Below, one piece after another: positions 17,943-26,138 of a stretch of DNA of 64,000 bases. The DNA is from Pseudopedobacter beijingensis. GTDB lineage: Bacteria; Bacteroidota; Bacteroidia; Sphingobacteriales; Sphingobacteriaceae. A program made the translations under genes and the position numbers. Position 1 is the stretch's first letter. Every line of letters begins with the position of its first letter. The stretch spans positions 248,001-312,000 of the forward strand of contig NZ_JBHUDG010000004.1 of the NCBI RefSeq assembly GCF_042678145.1, in the 5' to 3' direction. The notes under the pieces were generated by a model. The model was not told where the DNA came from, searched no databases, and saw only the letters and a program-made list of their open reading frames with translations.

Positions 17943-17967
17943 AGTAATGAATGTTACATTCATTACT
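17943..17967. terminator. Perfect hairpin at the 3' end of the Nudix gene
   Basis: AGTAATGAATG and CATTCATTACT form an 11-bp stem with a TTA loop. The stop codon of the minus-strand Nudix gene is inside it. The following minus-strand sequence has no clean T-run, so termination is only likely. Confidence 0.45.
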
Positions 17968-18514
17968 TCAATGCCTGTAGTTTTATTAAGGCATACATCA
18001 GGGCAGAAGTATGCAAAGCCTGAGGAAATTGGTTTTCCAGGAGTAATTGTTTCACTTCTTCTATAGAATGTAAACTTACTTCTATCTCTTCATGTTCGTC
18101 TAGTTCCTGGTCTTTGATTTTTTTGCCACCTCTGGCTAAAAAACTATGGGTTATATTATTTGACGTGGAGGGATTAGCGTATACGGCTGCTAAGGGTTCA
18201 ATATCTTCAAAAAGATAACCGGTTTCTTCTAATAACTCTCTCTTAATGGCCTCTTCAGGTGCTTCATCGCCATCAATTACACCTCCGGGGATTTCCAATG
18301 ATATAATATCGGCGCCATGTCTGTACTGTTTAATCAATATAATTTTGCCATCTTCTGTAACGGCTACAGCATTTACCCAATCTGGATATTCCATTACATA
18401 GTATTCGTTGGCAATTTTTCCGTTAGGTAATTGACAAGTGTCTACTCTTAATGTGGCCCAAGGAGATTTATTGATGTATTTGGAATTTAGTTGTTTCCAT
18501 TTTTGTATTGTCAT
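17963..18514 (-). CDS. Nudix hydrolase, ADP-ribose pyrophosphatase type
   Basis: 183 aa. The Nudix box is complete: Gly in EIPGG, then EEAIKRELLEETGY (about 88-101) with the metal-binding REUxEE core. The preceding strand QYRHGADIISLEIPGG is typical of the ADP-ribose/NDP-sugar branch. It hydrolyses nucleoside diphosphates linked to a sugar or similar group; the exact substrate is not readable. It stands alone between repeats. Confidence 0.9.
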   Translation of the reverse strand: MTIQKWKQLNSKYINKSPWATLRVDTCQLPNGKIANEYYVMEYPDWVNAVAVTEDGKIILIKQYRHGADIISLEIPGGVIDGDEAPEEAIKRELLEETGYLFEDIEPLAAVYANPSTSNNITHSFLARGGKKIKDQELDEHEEIEVSLHSIEEVKQLLLENQFPQALHTSALMYALIKLQALK

Positions 18515-18620
18515 TTTCTATATGTTTAGTTTTTCCCAGAGCAAATAGGGATTAAAAATATAAGCCAGGTGATCCGGATAATACCTTTTCAGGAGAATTC
18601 TGTTTTCTGTTTAACCAGAT

Positions 18621-18710
18621 AGAGGGACTGTCTAATAAGGTCAAAAAACGCATTATGGCGAGGAAAGATGATGAAGCAATCTGGTCATGTAAAAATACAG
18701 ATTGCGTCGA
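18621..18710. repeat. Palindromic REP-like repeat
   Basis: GGGACTGTCTAATAAG near 18624 resembles the left end of the element at 17791. Downstream, GCAATCTG (18676-18683) and CAGATTGC (18698-18705) form a perfect stem that continues imperfectly through GATGATGAA / TTCATC. The right terminal repeat was not found; it may have decayed in front of the next gene. Confidence 0.5.
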
Positions 18711-18756
18711 TTCATCGGAATGATCCTTGGCTTTTCGGGATTCTTTTTATCTGGAT

Positions 18757-19521
18757 TTACCAGCTTCCGCTGCTTCCTCCGCCACCGAAACTTCCGCCTC
18801 CAAATCCGCCAAAACCACCACCCGAGCCTCCTCCAAATCCACCTCCTCCGTTTCCACGACCACTATTGCCCATTCCATTTAAAACAGACCACCAAAATAT
18901 ATCGGCGCCACCTCGCCCTCCAATAACATTTCTTCCACCGCCGCCTTTTCCACCTCTGCCGATAAGGGTGATTACTATAATGGCTATAAGTATGATAAGA
19001 CCAATTGGGATGCCCTCGCCTTCTTTTTTAGGGCCATTTCCCTTGTATTCGCCTTTATTGTAGCTAATGATTGCTGATGTAGCGTCGTCCAGGCCTTTGT
19101 AGTAATCTCCGGATCTGAAATTGGGTTTTATTTCATTATCAATAATTCGTTTGGTGATAATGTCCGGAAGCATGCCTTCCATTCCATATCCGGTTTGTAT
19201 GGTGACTTTACGGTCATCGATAGCGGCCAGAAGCAGTACGCCCGTATTCTTGTCTTTGCGTCCAATACCCCAGGCTCTTCCCAATTTGTAACCGTAATCG
19301 CTAATATCGTAACCATCCAATGACCTGATTAAAACCACGGCTACTTGTATAGAGGTAGAGTCGTCAAAAGCAACCAGTTTATTCTCTAACGATCGCTTTT
19401 CTTCAGCGGTTAAAGTTCCTGTGTAGTCATTTACTAAGGTATTGGGTTTGGGAGGGAAATCCTGAGCAAAAGAAAAAAGGGTAGAAATGGTGATTAAGGT
19501 GACAAAAAGTAATTTTTTCAT
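18757..19521 (-). CDS. TPM-domain protein with Gly-rich tail (YgcG-like)
   Basis: 254 aa. A signal peptide (1-19, cleaved after FSFAQ) is followed by a TPM domain (about 25-155) and one membrane helix (170-188, IPIGLIILIAIIVITLIG). A Ser/Gly/Phe-rich tail from ~190 ends GGGGSSGSW. The domain is therefore periplasmic, with the tail on the other side. TPM proteins were first tied to photosystem II assembly and some are phosphatases. It is the last gene of the lemA-TPM-TPM cluster, a common conserved set whose role is unclear. Confidence 0.88.
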   Translation of the reverse strand: MKKLLFVTLITISTLFSFAQDFPPKPNTLVNDYTGTLTAEEKRSLENKLVAFDDSTSIQVAVVLIRSLDGYDISDYGYKLGRAWGIGRKDKNTGVLLLAAIDDRKVTIQTGYGMEGMLPDIITKRIIDNEIKPNFRSGDYYKGLDDATSAIISYNKGEYKGNGPKKEGEGIPIGLIILIAIIVITLIGRGGKGGGGRNVIGGRGGADIFWWSVLNGMGNSGRGNGGGGFGGGSGGGFGGFGGGSFGGGGSSGSW

Positions 19522-19531
19522 TTATTTAGTT

Positions 19532-19960
19532 TTAGCTCAGAAATACGATGTCGTCCGGTAATTCATTGATGTCGTTATCTTGATATGGAAAAAATCTTTT
19601 TAACTGCTTTCCCGCTTCTATAATTCCCAAACTAATACCTTCTGCAATATCATTTTTCTTAAAATGCGCTATCATTAATTCTTTGACCGTATCCCAGAAA
19701 TTTGCAGGCACTACTTCGTTAATACCTTTATCACCTATAATAGCCAGCTTATTGCTATTAATGGCCAGATAAATTAATACGCCGTTTTTTAGGCGGGTTT
19801 GTTCCATGCTGAGATCATAGAAGCATTGTATGGCTCGTTCGTAAGGGTTGTCTTCGCATTTTTTTTCAATACAAACCCTGATTTCTCCAGAAGTGGCTTT
19901 CTCCGCCCATTCTATAGATTTTTTTATTTTTTCCTGATCTTTATCAGTAAGCATAGCCAT
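19532..19960 (-). CDS. TPM-domain protein, cytoplasmic form
   Basis: 142 aa with no signal peptide or membrane helix. The TPM domain covers nearly the entire protein (KSIEWAEKATSGEIRVCIEKK; VLIYLAINSNKLAIIGDKGIN). It lies 10 nt upstream of the Gly-rich TPM gene and 121 nt after lemA, all on one strand. It could form a pair with the larger TPM protein across the membrane (inference). Confidence 0.85.
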   Translation of the reverse strand: MAMLTDKDQEKIKKSIEWAEKATSGEIRVCIEKKCEDNPYERAIQCFYDLSMEQTRLKNGVLIYLAINSNKLAIIGDKGINEVVPANFWDTVKELMIAHFKKNDIAEGISLGIIEAGKQLKRFFPYQDNDINELPDDIVFLS

Positions 19961-19998
19961 AATTATAAATTAATACCGATGATAAAAATAAAATGAAA

Positions 19999-20055
19999 GG
20001 ATGTCAGGTATATTCTAAACAACTCCACCAAAGCAGGTTTTACTACCTGACACCC
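19999..20055. terminator. Hairpin between lemA and the TPM genes
   Basis: GGATGTCAGGTA (19999-20010) and TACCTGACACCC (20044-20055) pair over 12 positions with one G-T. On the minus strand (the gene direction) an AT-rich stretch follows, on the plus strand TTTTT. It could reduce read-through from lemA into the TPM genes. Confidence 0.5.
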
Positions 20056-20081
20056 TTTTTATTTACCAATAATACTATATC

Positions 20082-20660
20082 TTAAAATTTAACCTCAGGT
20101 GCTTTATTTGCTCCCGCATCTGCAGTGAAACTTCCTTTTTGAGAAAATCCGAACATACCGGCGAAGATATTGTTAGGAAATTTTCTGATGTTGGTATTGT
20201 ATTCCTGTACCGCCATATTGAAATCTCTTCTTGCAACAGCTATTCTGTTTTCGGTGCCCTCTATTTGAGTTTGCAGGTCAAGGAAGTTTTGATTTGCTTT
20301 CAATTGTGGATATTGTTCAGATACCATCATTAATCTTCCTAAAGCCTGACTGAGTTGACCTTGAGATTCCTGGAACTTTTTAATGTTCTCTTCAGTTAGC
20401 TGATCTGGATTAACCTGAATAGAAGTGGCTTTAGCTCTGGCTTCTATAACTTCTGTTAATGTTGTTTTTTCGAAATCAGCAGCTCCTTTAACTGTATTTA
20501 CCAGATTCTGTATCAAGTCTGCTCTTCTTTGGTACTGGTTTTCAACCTCGCCCCATTGTGCTTTAACCTTTTCATCTAAAGCTACGTTAGTATTGTAGCC
20601 ACAAGAGTTTAATGTAAGAACAGCAAAAAGTGCTATAAAGCCGTAAAGTAATTTTTTCAT
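20082..20660 (-). CDS. lemA: LemA family protein
   Basis: 192 aa from the ATG at 20660. The frame extends 69 codons upstream into the divergent gene, but the short form starts with a proper signal (MKKLLYGFIALFAVLTLNSC) and a lipobox at Cys20. The rest is the long antiparallel helical LemA fold (YQRRADLIQNLVNTVKGAA; FNMAVQEYNTNIRKFPNNIFAG). It is first in the lemA-TPM-TPM cluster. LemA proteins are membrane-anchored and of unclear function. Confidence 0.93.
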   Translation of the reverse strand: MKKLLYGFIALFAVLTLNSCGYNTNVALDEKVKAQWGEVENQYQRRADLIQNLVNTVKGAADFEKTTLTEVIEARAKATSIQVNPDQLTEENIKKFQESQGQLSQALGRLMMVSEQYPQLKANQNFLDLQTQIEGTENRIAVARRDFNMAVQEYNTNIRKFPNNIFAGMFGFSQKGSFTADAGANKAPEVKF

Positions 20661-20710
20661 TTTTTCAAGTTTTGATTTTACCAATTTACGCTTTTGGACA
20701 TCAATTTTCA

Positions 20711-20718
20711 TACCTTTG
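20711..20718 (+). promoter_or_regulatory. Promoter -7 box of the FAD oxidoreductase gene
   Basis: TACCTTTG matches TAnnTTTG. It lies 33 nt before the ATG, in the region divergent from lemA. TTTG at 20693-20696 is 14 nt upstream, shorter than normal. Confidence 0.4.
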
Positions 20719-20751
20719 TTACGATTCGGGATAAATACCCGACATTTTATC

Positions 20752-22314
20752 ATGATTAAGGAAATAGAGATTGCCATTTCGCCAGATTTTATATTCAATG
20801 AAGATGAAATCCGTAGATCAATCCTTAGAAAGGCAGAAATAGCTGCCAAACACCTCAAAGGCTTCAAAGTAATTAAGCGCTCTATAGATGCAAGAGGAAA
20901 GCAAGTTTTGTATAGGTTAATTGTTAGGCTTTATATTGATGAAGAAATGCCTTTGTCGGAGATGCCTGGTGCTTACCAAAATGTAAAAAATGCCGAACCA
21001 GTATTGGTTGTGGGAGCAGGGCCAGCAGGTATATTTGCTGCTTTACGACTGATAGAATTGGGCTTGAAGCCTATCGTAATTGAAAGAGGGAAAGATGTGA
21101 AGCAACGTCGGAGAGACCTGGCTGCTATAAACAGATTAGGAGTGGTTAATCCTGAGTCCAATTATTGTTTTGGAGAAGGCGGAGCCGGAACTTATTCTGA
21201 TGGTAAATTATATACCCGATCTAATAAAAGAGGCGATGTCCAGAAAATGCTCCGGATTTTTGTGGACCATGGAGCCTCAGAAGATATCTTAATAGACGCA
21301 AGACCACATATCGGGACCAATAAACTTCCTCATATTATAGCTGAGATTAGAAATACAATATTGGAAGCAGGAGGGGAATTTCATTTTGATACAAAATTGG
21401 AGGATTTTTCTGTAGCTAATGGAAGCATAGCGTCGGCCATTACCAATAAGGGTACTATAAAGGTATCTGCACTTATTCTGGCTACCGGACATTCCGCAAA
21501 AGATATTTATTATTTATTGGATCGTAAAAATGTCCTGTTAGAGTCCAAACCATTTGCTTTAGGTGTAAGAATAGAGCATCCGCAGGAAATTATAGATCAG
21601 GTGCAATATCACTGTGATGTTCGACATGAAAACTTGCCCCCGTCTTATTATAGTCTGGTGGAGCAGGTCGGCGGACGTGGTGTTTTTTCTTTTTGTATGT
21701 GCCCTGGTGGAATTATAGCGCCCTGTGCTACAGATAAAGATGAAATAGTGGTTAATGGTTGGAGTCCCTCAAAACGGAATAATCCTTATGCCAATTCGGG
21801 AACCGTTGTGCAGGTGAATTTAACAGATGTAAAAGACTCTGCAAAACCCTTAGGAATGCTGGAGTTTCAGCAGGAGGTAGAAAAAAGGGCTTTTGAAATA
21901 GGAGGTGGGAAATTAAAAGCACCCGCCCAGCGTATGGTTGATTTTGTGAATGGCAAGGTTTCTGCTGATTTACCTGATAATTCTTATCTGCCTGGATTGA
22001 TTTCAGCTGACTTGAGAGAAGTTTTACCTGGATTTATTGCTGATAGCCTGGCTAAAGCTTTGCCTGCCTTCGGTAAGAAAATGGCAGGCCAGAAAGGAAG
22101 AGTAGGGTATTTTAGCAATGAAGCAATACTTGTGGGGGTAGAATCTCGTACTTCTTCTGCGGTTAGGATTCCAAGAGATAAAGATAGTTTGCAGCATCCA
22201 CAAGTAAAAGGGTTGTTTCCTTGTGCAGAAGGTGCAGGATATGCGGGAGGAATAATTTCTGCCGCTATTGATGGGCAGGCGTGTGCTGATGCAGTTTTTA
22301 AGTTTTTAAAATAA
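20752..22314 (+). CDS. FAD-dependent oxidoreductase, uncharacterised dehydrogenase family
   Basis: 520 aa from the ATG at 20752. An N-terminal ~80-residue domain is followed by a dinucleotide-binding motif (VVGAGPAGIFAALRL, Gly88-Gly93), GEGGAGTYSDGKLYTR, and a C-terminal FAD motif ending GAGYAGGIISAAIDG. This is the family often annotated as NAD(FAD)-utilizing dehydrogenase (COG2509). The substrate is not known. It stands alone; a palindromic repeat follows. Confidence 0.85.
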   Translation: MIKEIEIAISPDFIFNEDEIRRSILRKAEIAAKHLKGFKVIKRSIDARGKQVLYRLIVRLYIDEEMPLSEMPGAYQNVKNAEPVLVVGAGPAGIFAALRLIELGLKPIVIERGKDVKQRRRDLAAINRLGVVNPESNYCFGEGGAGTYSDGKLYTRSNKRGDVQKMLRIFVDHGASEDILIDARPHIGTNKLPHIIAEIRNTILEAGGEFHFDTKLEDFSVANGSIASAITNKGTIKVSALILATGHSAKDIYYLLDRKNVLLESKPFALGVRIEHPQEIIDQVQYHCDVRHENLPPSYYSLVEQVGGRGVFSFCMCPGGIIAPCATDKDEIVVNGWSPSKRNNPYANSGTVVQVNLTDVKDSAKPLGMLEFQQEVEKRAFEIGGGKLKAPAQRMVDFVNGKVSADLPDNSYLPGLISADLREVLPGFIADSLAKALPAFGKKMAGQKGRVGYFSNEAILVGVESRTSSAVRIPRDKDSLQHPQVKGLFPCAEGAGYAGGIISAAIDGQACADAVFKFLK

Positions 22315-22316
22315 AT

Positions 22317-22421
22317 TAACCGCAAAGTATACAAAAAATGCACAGAAAGATTTAAATATAAGCAGACGAATAAACATTTGTCACAAGCATTTTTGAGAAC
22401 TTAGTGCCCTCTGCGGTTTTT
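22317..22421. repeat. Intergenic repeat bounded by AACCGCA / TGCGGTT
   Basis: The stretch starts TTAACCGCAAAG and ends CTGCGGTTTTTAA, giving an inverted repeat around ~100 bp. Inside are AAATGCACAGAAAG and AACTTAGTGCCCT. Sequences of this design recur between genes in many Bacteroidota. It is likely a mobile or recombination-derived repeat without coding capacity. Confidence 0.55.
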
Positions 22422-22428
22422 AAAATAA

Positions 22429-22797
22429 ATGGATATGAAAAAGAAAATATTAATTCTTGGTGCAAGTACAAATCCATCCAGATATGCTTATTTAGCAGCA
22501 AATAGGTTGGTAGAGCATGGGCATGAAATTGTAAATGTGGGATTGAAGCAGGGAGAAGTTGCCGGGAAAATGATTGAAAAACCGGAAGTTATCCATACCG
22601 ATATAGATACAATTACTTTATATGTGGGGCCTGCGCATCAACAAGATCTGTACGATTATATATTAAAAACAAAGCCAAAGCGGATTATCTTTAATCCGGG
22701 TACGGAAAACACTGAACTGGAAAATAGAGCTAATGAATTAGGTATAGAAACGGAAAGGGCCTGTACGTTGGTACTGCTGTCTATAGGCGAATATTAA
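22429..22797 (+). CDS. CoA-binding (Rossmann) domain protein
   Basis: 122 aa single domain. The start MKKKILILGASTNPSRYAY is the nucleotide-binding loop of the CoA-binding family (as in succinyl-CoA ligase alpha). IIFNPGTEN and the conserved cysteine in ERACTLVLL fit the YccU-like stand-alone group. No catalytic partner is adjacent. Start: the ATG at 22429 or at 22435. Confidence 0.85.
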   Translation: MDMKKKILILGASTNPSRYAYLAANRLVEHGHEIVNVGLKQGEVAGKMIEKPEVIHTDIDTITLYVGPAHQQDLYDYILKTKPKRIIFNPGTENTELENRANELGIETERACTLVLLSIGEY

Positions 22798-22926
22798 AAG
22801 TACTTAAGTTTTAGAAGTTGGAATTAGTAAGGTGGGGTATTGAAAGTGTTCAAGAGCTTTCATCCTTCGTTCATCTTTCGTTATGAGATACTTTAGAGAA
22901 GCTTTGCTAAACGAGAATAATATATT

Positions 22927-22979
22927 AAAAAGAAGGTAGCTAAAAGTATCAGTTTAGTACCTTCTTTTTGTTTTAGGAA
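22927..22979. terminator. Long bidirectional terminator hairpin
   Basis: AAAAAGAAGGTA (22927-22938) pairs perfectly with TACCTTCTTTTT (22968-22979). After a single bulged G the stem continues with CTAAA / TTTAG. It lies between the convergent CoA-binding and lipoprotein genes. Confidence 0.85.
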
Positions 22980-22982
22980 TGA

Positions 22983-23435
22983 TTACTTACAATCCGTTGG
23001 CTTTAAGTTGAAACCTTCTCCGAAATTTATCTGAGACCCTTCTTTGAAATAGGTTTTTCCTAAGTAAGTTTCAATTATTCCAGAACCCTGAATTAAATCT
23101 TCTCCTTGTTTCAGAAATACCAATGGATTTTTAGAAGGAGTATTATTAAACTCATAGCTGTAATCTACAAATAAGGTATCACCTCTGAACTCTCCTGTAA
23201 TCTGTCCATTGGTGTTTGGTTTTTCTTTGAATTTGAAATCCAATGTTCCCATCACTTTCCCCCCATGATCGTGTATAGTCATGTTTAAAGTATCAGCGTT
23301 TGTGATTGCCTGATAGCATTTGTTATGCATTGAATGGTCTTCGGTCTGTTCCTGTTGTTGTGTGTTTTTTGGATTTTGGTTACATGCCGCCAAAGAGACT
23401 GCCAATACCGAAAGATAGATAAATGACTTTTTCAT
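22983..23435 (-). CDS. Small lipoprotein of unknown function
   Basis: 150 aa with a clear lipoprotein signal (lipobox LAAC, Cys18), a Gln/Glu-rich linker (NPKNTQQQEQTED) and a His-rich start (HSMHNKCYQ). The ~100-residue beta-rich body (TLDFKFKEKPNTNGQITGEFRGDTLFV in short strands) resembles small periplasmic folds. I do not recognise a family. The ROK gene lies 22 nt downstream end-to-start on the same strand, so the two may share a transcript. Confidence 0.7.
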   Translation of the reverse strand: MKKSFIYLSVLAVSLAACNQNPKNTQQQEQTEDHSMHNKCYQAITNADTLNMTIHDHGGKVMGTLDFKFKEKPNTNGQITGEFRGDTLFVDYSYEFNNTPSKNPLVFLKQGEDLIQGSGIIETYLGKTYFKEGSQINFGEGFNLKPTDCK

Positions 23436-23457
23436 TGTTGTTGTTTTTGAATGAATT

Positions 23458-24687
23458 TTATTTAAATATACCTAAAGTTCTGTTTCTGGCAATTAAACAA
23501 GCACCAATAATGCCAGATTTATCGCCAAGGTTAGATATAATAAATTTAGTATCGCTATTAACAAGACTTAAGGAGTATTTGTTAACAGAAGATATTATAG
23601 GAAGACGTATTAATTCTTTTGTTGCTGCCAGGCTACCTCCCAATATCACTACTTCGGGGTTGAATATATTAATGAGCAACGCAATTCCCCGACCTAAATT
23701 TTCACCTATTTTTCCAATTAATTCGATAGATAAAAAATCATCATTATTCGCAGCATCCAGAATATCTTCCAGTGTAATGGAATCGATGTCTTTTTTATAT
23801 TGTGTTATAATAGATGATTGTCCGTTTTTTAATTTTTCTATCAACATGTTCTTTAATGCCCATCCCGAGGCTTCGGTTTCCAGACATCCTTTTTTTCCAC
23901 AATGACAGATGATTTCGTTGTCGAAAATAGGAATATGGCCAAATTCTCCTGAATAACCAGATTTCCCATAATAAAGACTCCCGTTAACCAATATCCCTAA
24001 TCCAATACCGTGATCCATATTTATGAAAAGAACGTCTTTTTCTTCATTTACAAGATCAGAACAAAACTCACCATAGGCCATTGATCTGGAATCATTTTCC
24101 AGGTACACTTTTGCGCCCAGTTTTTCTGATAGGGTTTTACTTAGCGGTTCTTCATGGAAATTAAAGAAGCTATAGCTGTACCCCGTGAAATTGTTTACTC
24201 TACCAGATATATTCATTCCTATTCCTAAGATTTTGGATTTAGGTATAGATAAATTATTTATATAATCTATAATAATATCGCAAAGCTTATCCAATGATGA
24301 TATGGTATTCTGTAAGTGGTAAGGGATGGCTTCAGTGATGTTAATTAGGTTATTTTGGACATCTGAAATGCCTATTCTTACACATGTTGTTTTTATGTCG
24401 ACACCAATAAAAAAGGCAGAGTCTGACACTAATCCATATATGTTAGGCTTTCTACCCCCTGTCGAGTCTACTTTTCCAAAGTCTTTTACAATATTTTCTG
24501 TAATCAGGTCATTTATCAGAGTAGTCGCTTTCGGTACACTGATATTTAACTCTTTGCCAATGTCTGCAATGGTAGCATTTCCCTTCTCTACAAAATAGGC
24601 TAATGTTTCCTTTTTAAGATTGATGTTTTTAAAAGCAACGCCTGTTATACCTTCGTCATTCAGGCTCTCTATAAAAGTTCTTTTCAT
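23458..24687 (-). CDS. ROK family transcriptional regulator
   Basis: 409 aa. The N-terminal winged HTH (about 25-75; ATIADIGKELNISVPKATTL) is followed by the ROK sugar-binding domain with the zinc site HIPIFDNEIICHCGKKGC and the GHGIGLGI-like loop DHGIGLGILVNG. Such proteins (NagC/Mlc/XylR type) repress sugar genes until their sugar binds. It is divergent from the AGE epimerase gene that opens the PUL, 247 nt apart, so it is the likely PUL regulator. A perfect -7 box (24709-24702, minus strand) sits 14 nt before the ATG. Confidence 0.92.
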   Translation of the reverse strand: MKRTFIESLNDEGITGVAFKNINLKKETLAYFVEKGNATIADIGKELNISVPKATTLINDLITENIVKDFGKVDSTGGRKPNIYGLVSDSAFFIGVDIKTTCVRIGISDVQNNLINITEAIPYHLQNTISSLDKLCDIIIDYINNLSIPKSKILGIGMNISGRVNNFTGYSYSFFNFHEEPLSKTLSEKLGAKVYLENDSRSMAYGEFCSDLVNEEKDVLFINMDHGIGLGILVNGSLYYGKSGYSGEFGHIPIFDNEIICHCGKKGCLETEASGWALKNMLIEKLKNGQSSIITQYKKDIDSITLEDILDAANNDDFLSIELIGKIGENLGRGIALLINIFNPEVVILGGSLAATKELIRLPIISSVNKYSLSLVNSDTKFIISNLGDKSGIIGACLIARNRTLGIFK

Positions 24688-24701
24688 AATAATAATAGTT
24701 G

Positions 24702-24709
24702 CAAAGATA
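24702..24709 (-). promoter_or_regulatory. Promoter -7 box of the ROK regulator gene
   Basis: The minus strand reads TATCTTTG from 24709 to 24702, a perfect TAnnTTTG box. No TTTG is seen at the -33 position. Confidence 0.45.
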
Positions 24710-24828
24710 ATATTTAAACGATGGAATAGCTAAGTATCATTTGATGTTTATTTTTTATTGCTCTTGTTGTTATTAAAAAATATTATTTATTTTGTTTTAT
24801 ATTTTAAATATATTTTATATTATTGTAT

Positions 24829-24836
24829 TACATTTG
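24829..24836 (+). promoter_or_regulatory. PUL promoter -7 box
   Basis: TACATTTG matches TAnnTTTG, within a very AT-rich divergent region. No good -33 TTTG is present, so activation or relief of repression may decide its use. It would give a ~90-nt leader before the epimerase gene. Confidence 0.4.
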
Positions 24837-24867
24837 AATTTTATTTATGTTCAATATGTGTAATGAG

Positions 24868-24885
24868 AACTATTGTTTAATAGTT
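24868..24885 (+). promoter_or_regulatory. Hairpin or operator in the PUL leader
   Basis: AACTATT (24868-24874) and AATAGTT (24879-24885) form a perfect inverted repeat with a GTTT loop, ~30 nt after the proposed start of transcription. It may be an operator of the divergent ROK regulator or an RNA hairpin. Confidence 0.35.
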
Positions 24886-24934
24886 GTGGTGGTTTGAGGA
24901 ATTTGTGTTATTAAAAAAAATTAAGAAGATAAAG

Positions 24935-26119
24935 ATGGATTTTAAGTTACTGGCTGAGTTGTACGAAACCGAATTATTAGAAAATATTATGCCCTTTTGG
25001 TTGAAATATTCTCAGGATGAGGAGTTTGGAGGGTATTTTACCTGTCTGGATCGCGAAGGGAATGTTTTTGATACTGATAAGTTTGTTTGGTTGCAGGCTA
25101 GAGAGGTGTATATGTTTGCGTCTTTGTATAATAAATTGAATAAAAACGAAGAATGGTTGAGTTGCTCCATTCAAGGAGCAGAGTTTCTAAAGAAGCATGG
25201 ACATGATGGTGATTATAATTGGTATTTTTCATTAGATAGAGAAGGTAATGCGCTGGTAGAGCCTTACAATATATTCTCTTATACTTTTGCTACTATAGCA
25301 TTTGGCCAATTAAGCTTAGCGACCGGAAATAAAGAATATGCGGAAATAGCCAAGAAAACATTTGAGGTTATACTTACTAAAGTAGACAATCCGAAGGGGA
25401 AATGGAATAAAGCGGTTCCGGGTAGCCGGAATCTAAAAAACTTTGCTCTTCCAATGATATTGTGCAACCTGGCGTTGGAGATAGAGCATTTATTATCTCC
25501 TGGAATATTGGAGAAATTAATTGATGATTGTGTACACGAAGTTCTTGAGGTTTTTTATCGGCCCGAATTGGGAGGGGTAGTGATAGAGAATGTTACTCTA
25601 GACGGGCAGCTATCCAATACTTTTGAGGGGAGATTGGTAAATCCAGGACATGCTATTGAAGCAATGTGGTTTATTATGGATTTGGGGGTGCGCTTAAATA
25701 GAGAAGATATTATAAAAAAAGCAGTTGATATTACTTTAAATATGCTTGATTATGGATGGGATAAAAAGTATGGAGGGATATTTTATTTTATGGATCGATC
25801 AGGATTTCCTCCCCAACAATTGGAATGGGATCAGAAACTATGGTGGGTGCATATAGAGGCCTTGATTTCTTTGAGTAAAGGGTATCAATTAACAGAACGT
25901 CCAGAATGTCTGGAGTGGTTTGGGAGATTACATGATTATACGTGGGCACATTTTAAAGATCCCGAATTTCCAGAGTGGTATGGATATCTAAATAGACAGG
26001 GTGAACCTTTGTTGACTCTTAAGGGGGGGAAATGGAAAGGGTGCTTTCATGTGCCTAGAGGGCTCTTTCAATGCTTGAAAGTATTTAAAAATATAGCTGA
26101 TAAAATAGAAATAAACTAA
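24935..26119 (+). CDS. AGE family epimerase (N-acylglucosamine 2-epimerase type)
   Basis: 394 aa from the ATG at 24935. An (alpha/alpha)6 barrel enzyme that epimerises sugars at C2. The motifs GRLVNPGHAIEAMWF (His in NPGH) and WKGCFHVPRGL fit the GlcNAc/ManNAc 2-epimerase branch better than cellobiose 2-epimerases. This is a family-level inference. It is cytoplasmic, with no signal peptide. It is the first gene of the PUL, 19 nt before susC, and suggests that the imported sugar is a 2-acetamido sugar or another sugar needing C2 inversion. Confidence 0.85.
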   Translation: MDFKLLAELYETELLENIMPFWLKYSQDEEFGGYFTCLDREGNVFDTDKFVWLQAREVYMFASLYNKLNKNEEWLSCSIQGAEFLKKHGHDGDYNWYFSLDREGNALVEPYNIFSYTFATIAFGQLSLATGNKEYAEIAKKTFEVILTKVDNPKGKWNKAVPGSRNLKNFALPMILCNLALEIEHLLSPGILEKLIDDCVHEVLEVFYRPELGGVVIENVTLDGQLSNTFEGRLVNPGHAIEAMWFIMDLGVRLNREDIIKKAVDITLNMLDYGWDKKYGGIFYFMDRSGFPPQQLEWDQKLWWVHIEALISLSKGYQLTERPECLEWFGRLHDYTWAHFKDPEFPEWYGYLNRQGEPLLTLKGGKWKGCFHVPRGLFQCLKVFKNIADKIEIN

Positions 26120-26138
26120 ATTATAAATCAAAATAACT

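Noticed and set aside
16234..17962. Replication origin near dnaA
   Set aside because: No cluster of DnaA boxes (TTATCCACA-like) and no AT-rich unwinding repeats were seen on either side of dnaA.
18668..19063. Proline-rich plus-strand frame
   Set aside because: It is the antisense of the Gly-rich tail of the TPM protein, a composition artefact.
20661..20867. N-terminal extension of lemA
   Set aside because: The ATG at 20660 begins a regular signal sequence; the extension overlaps the divergent gene and its promoter.
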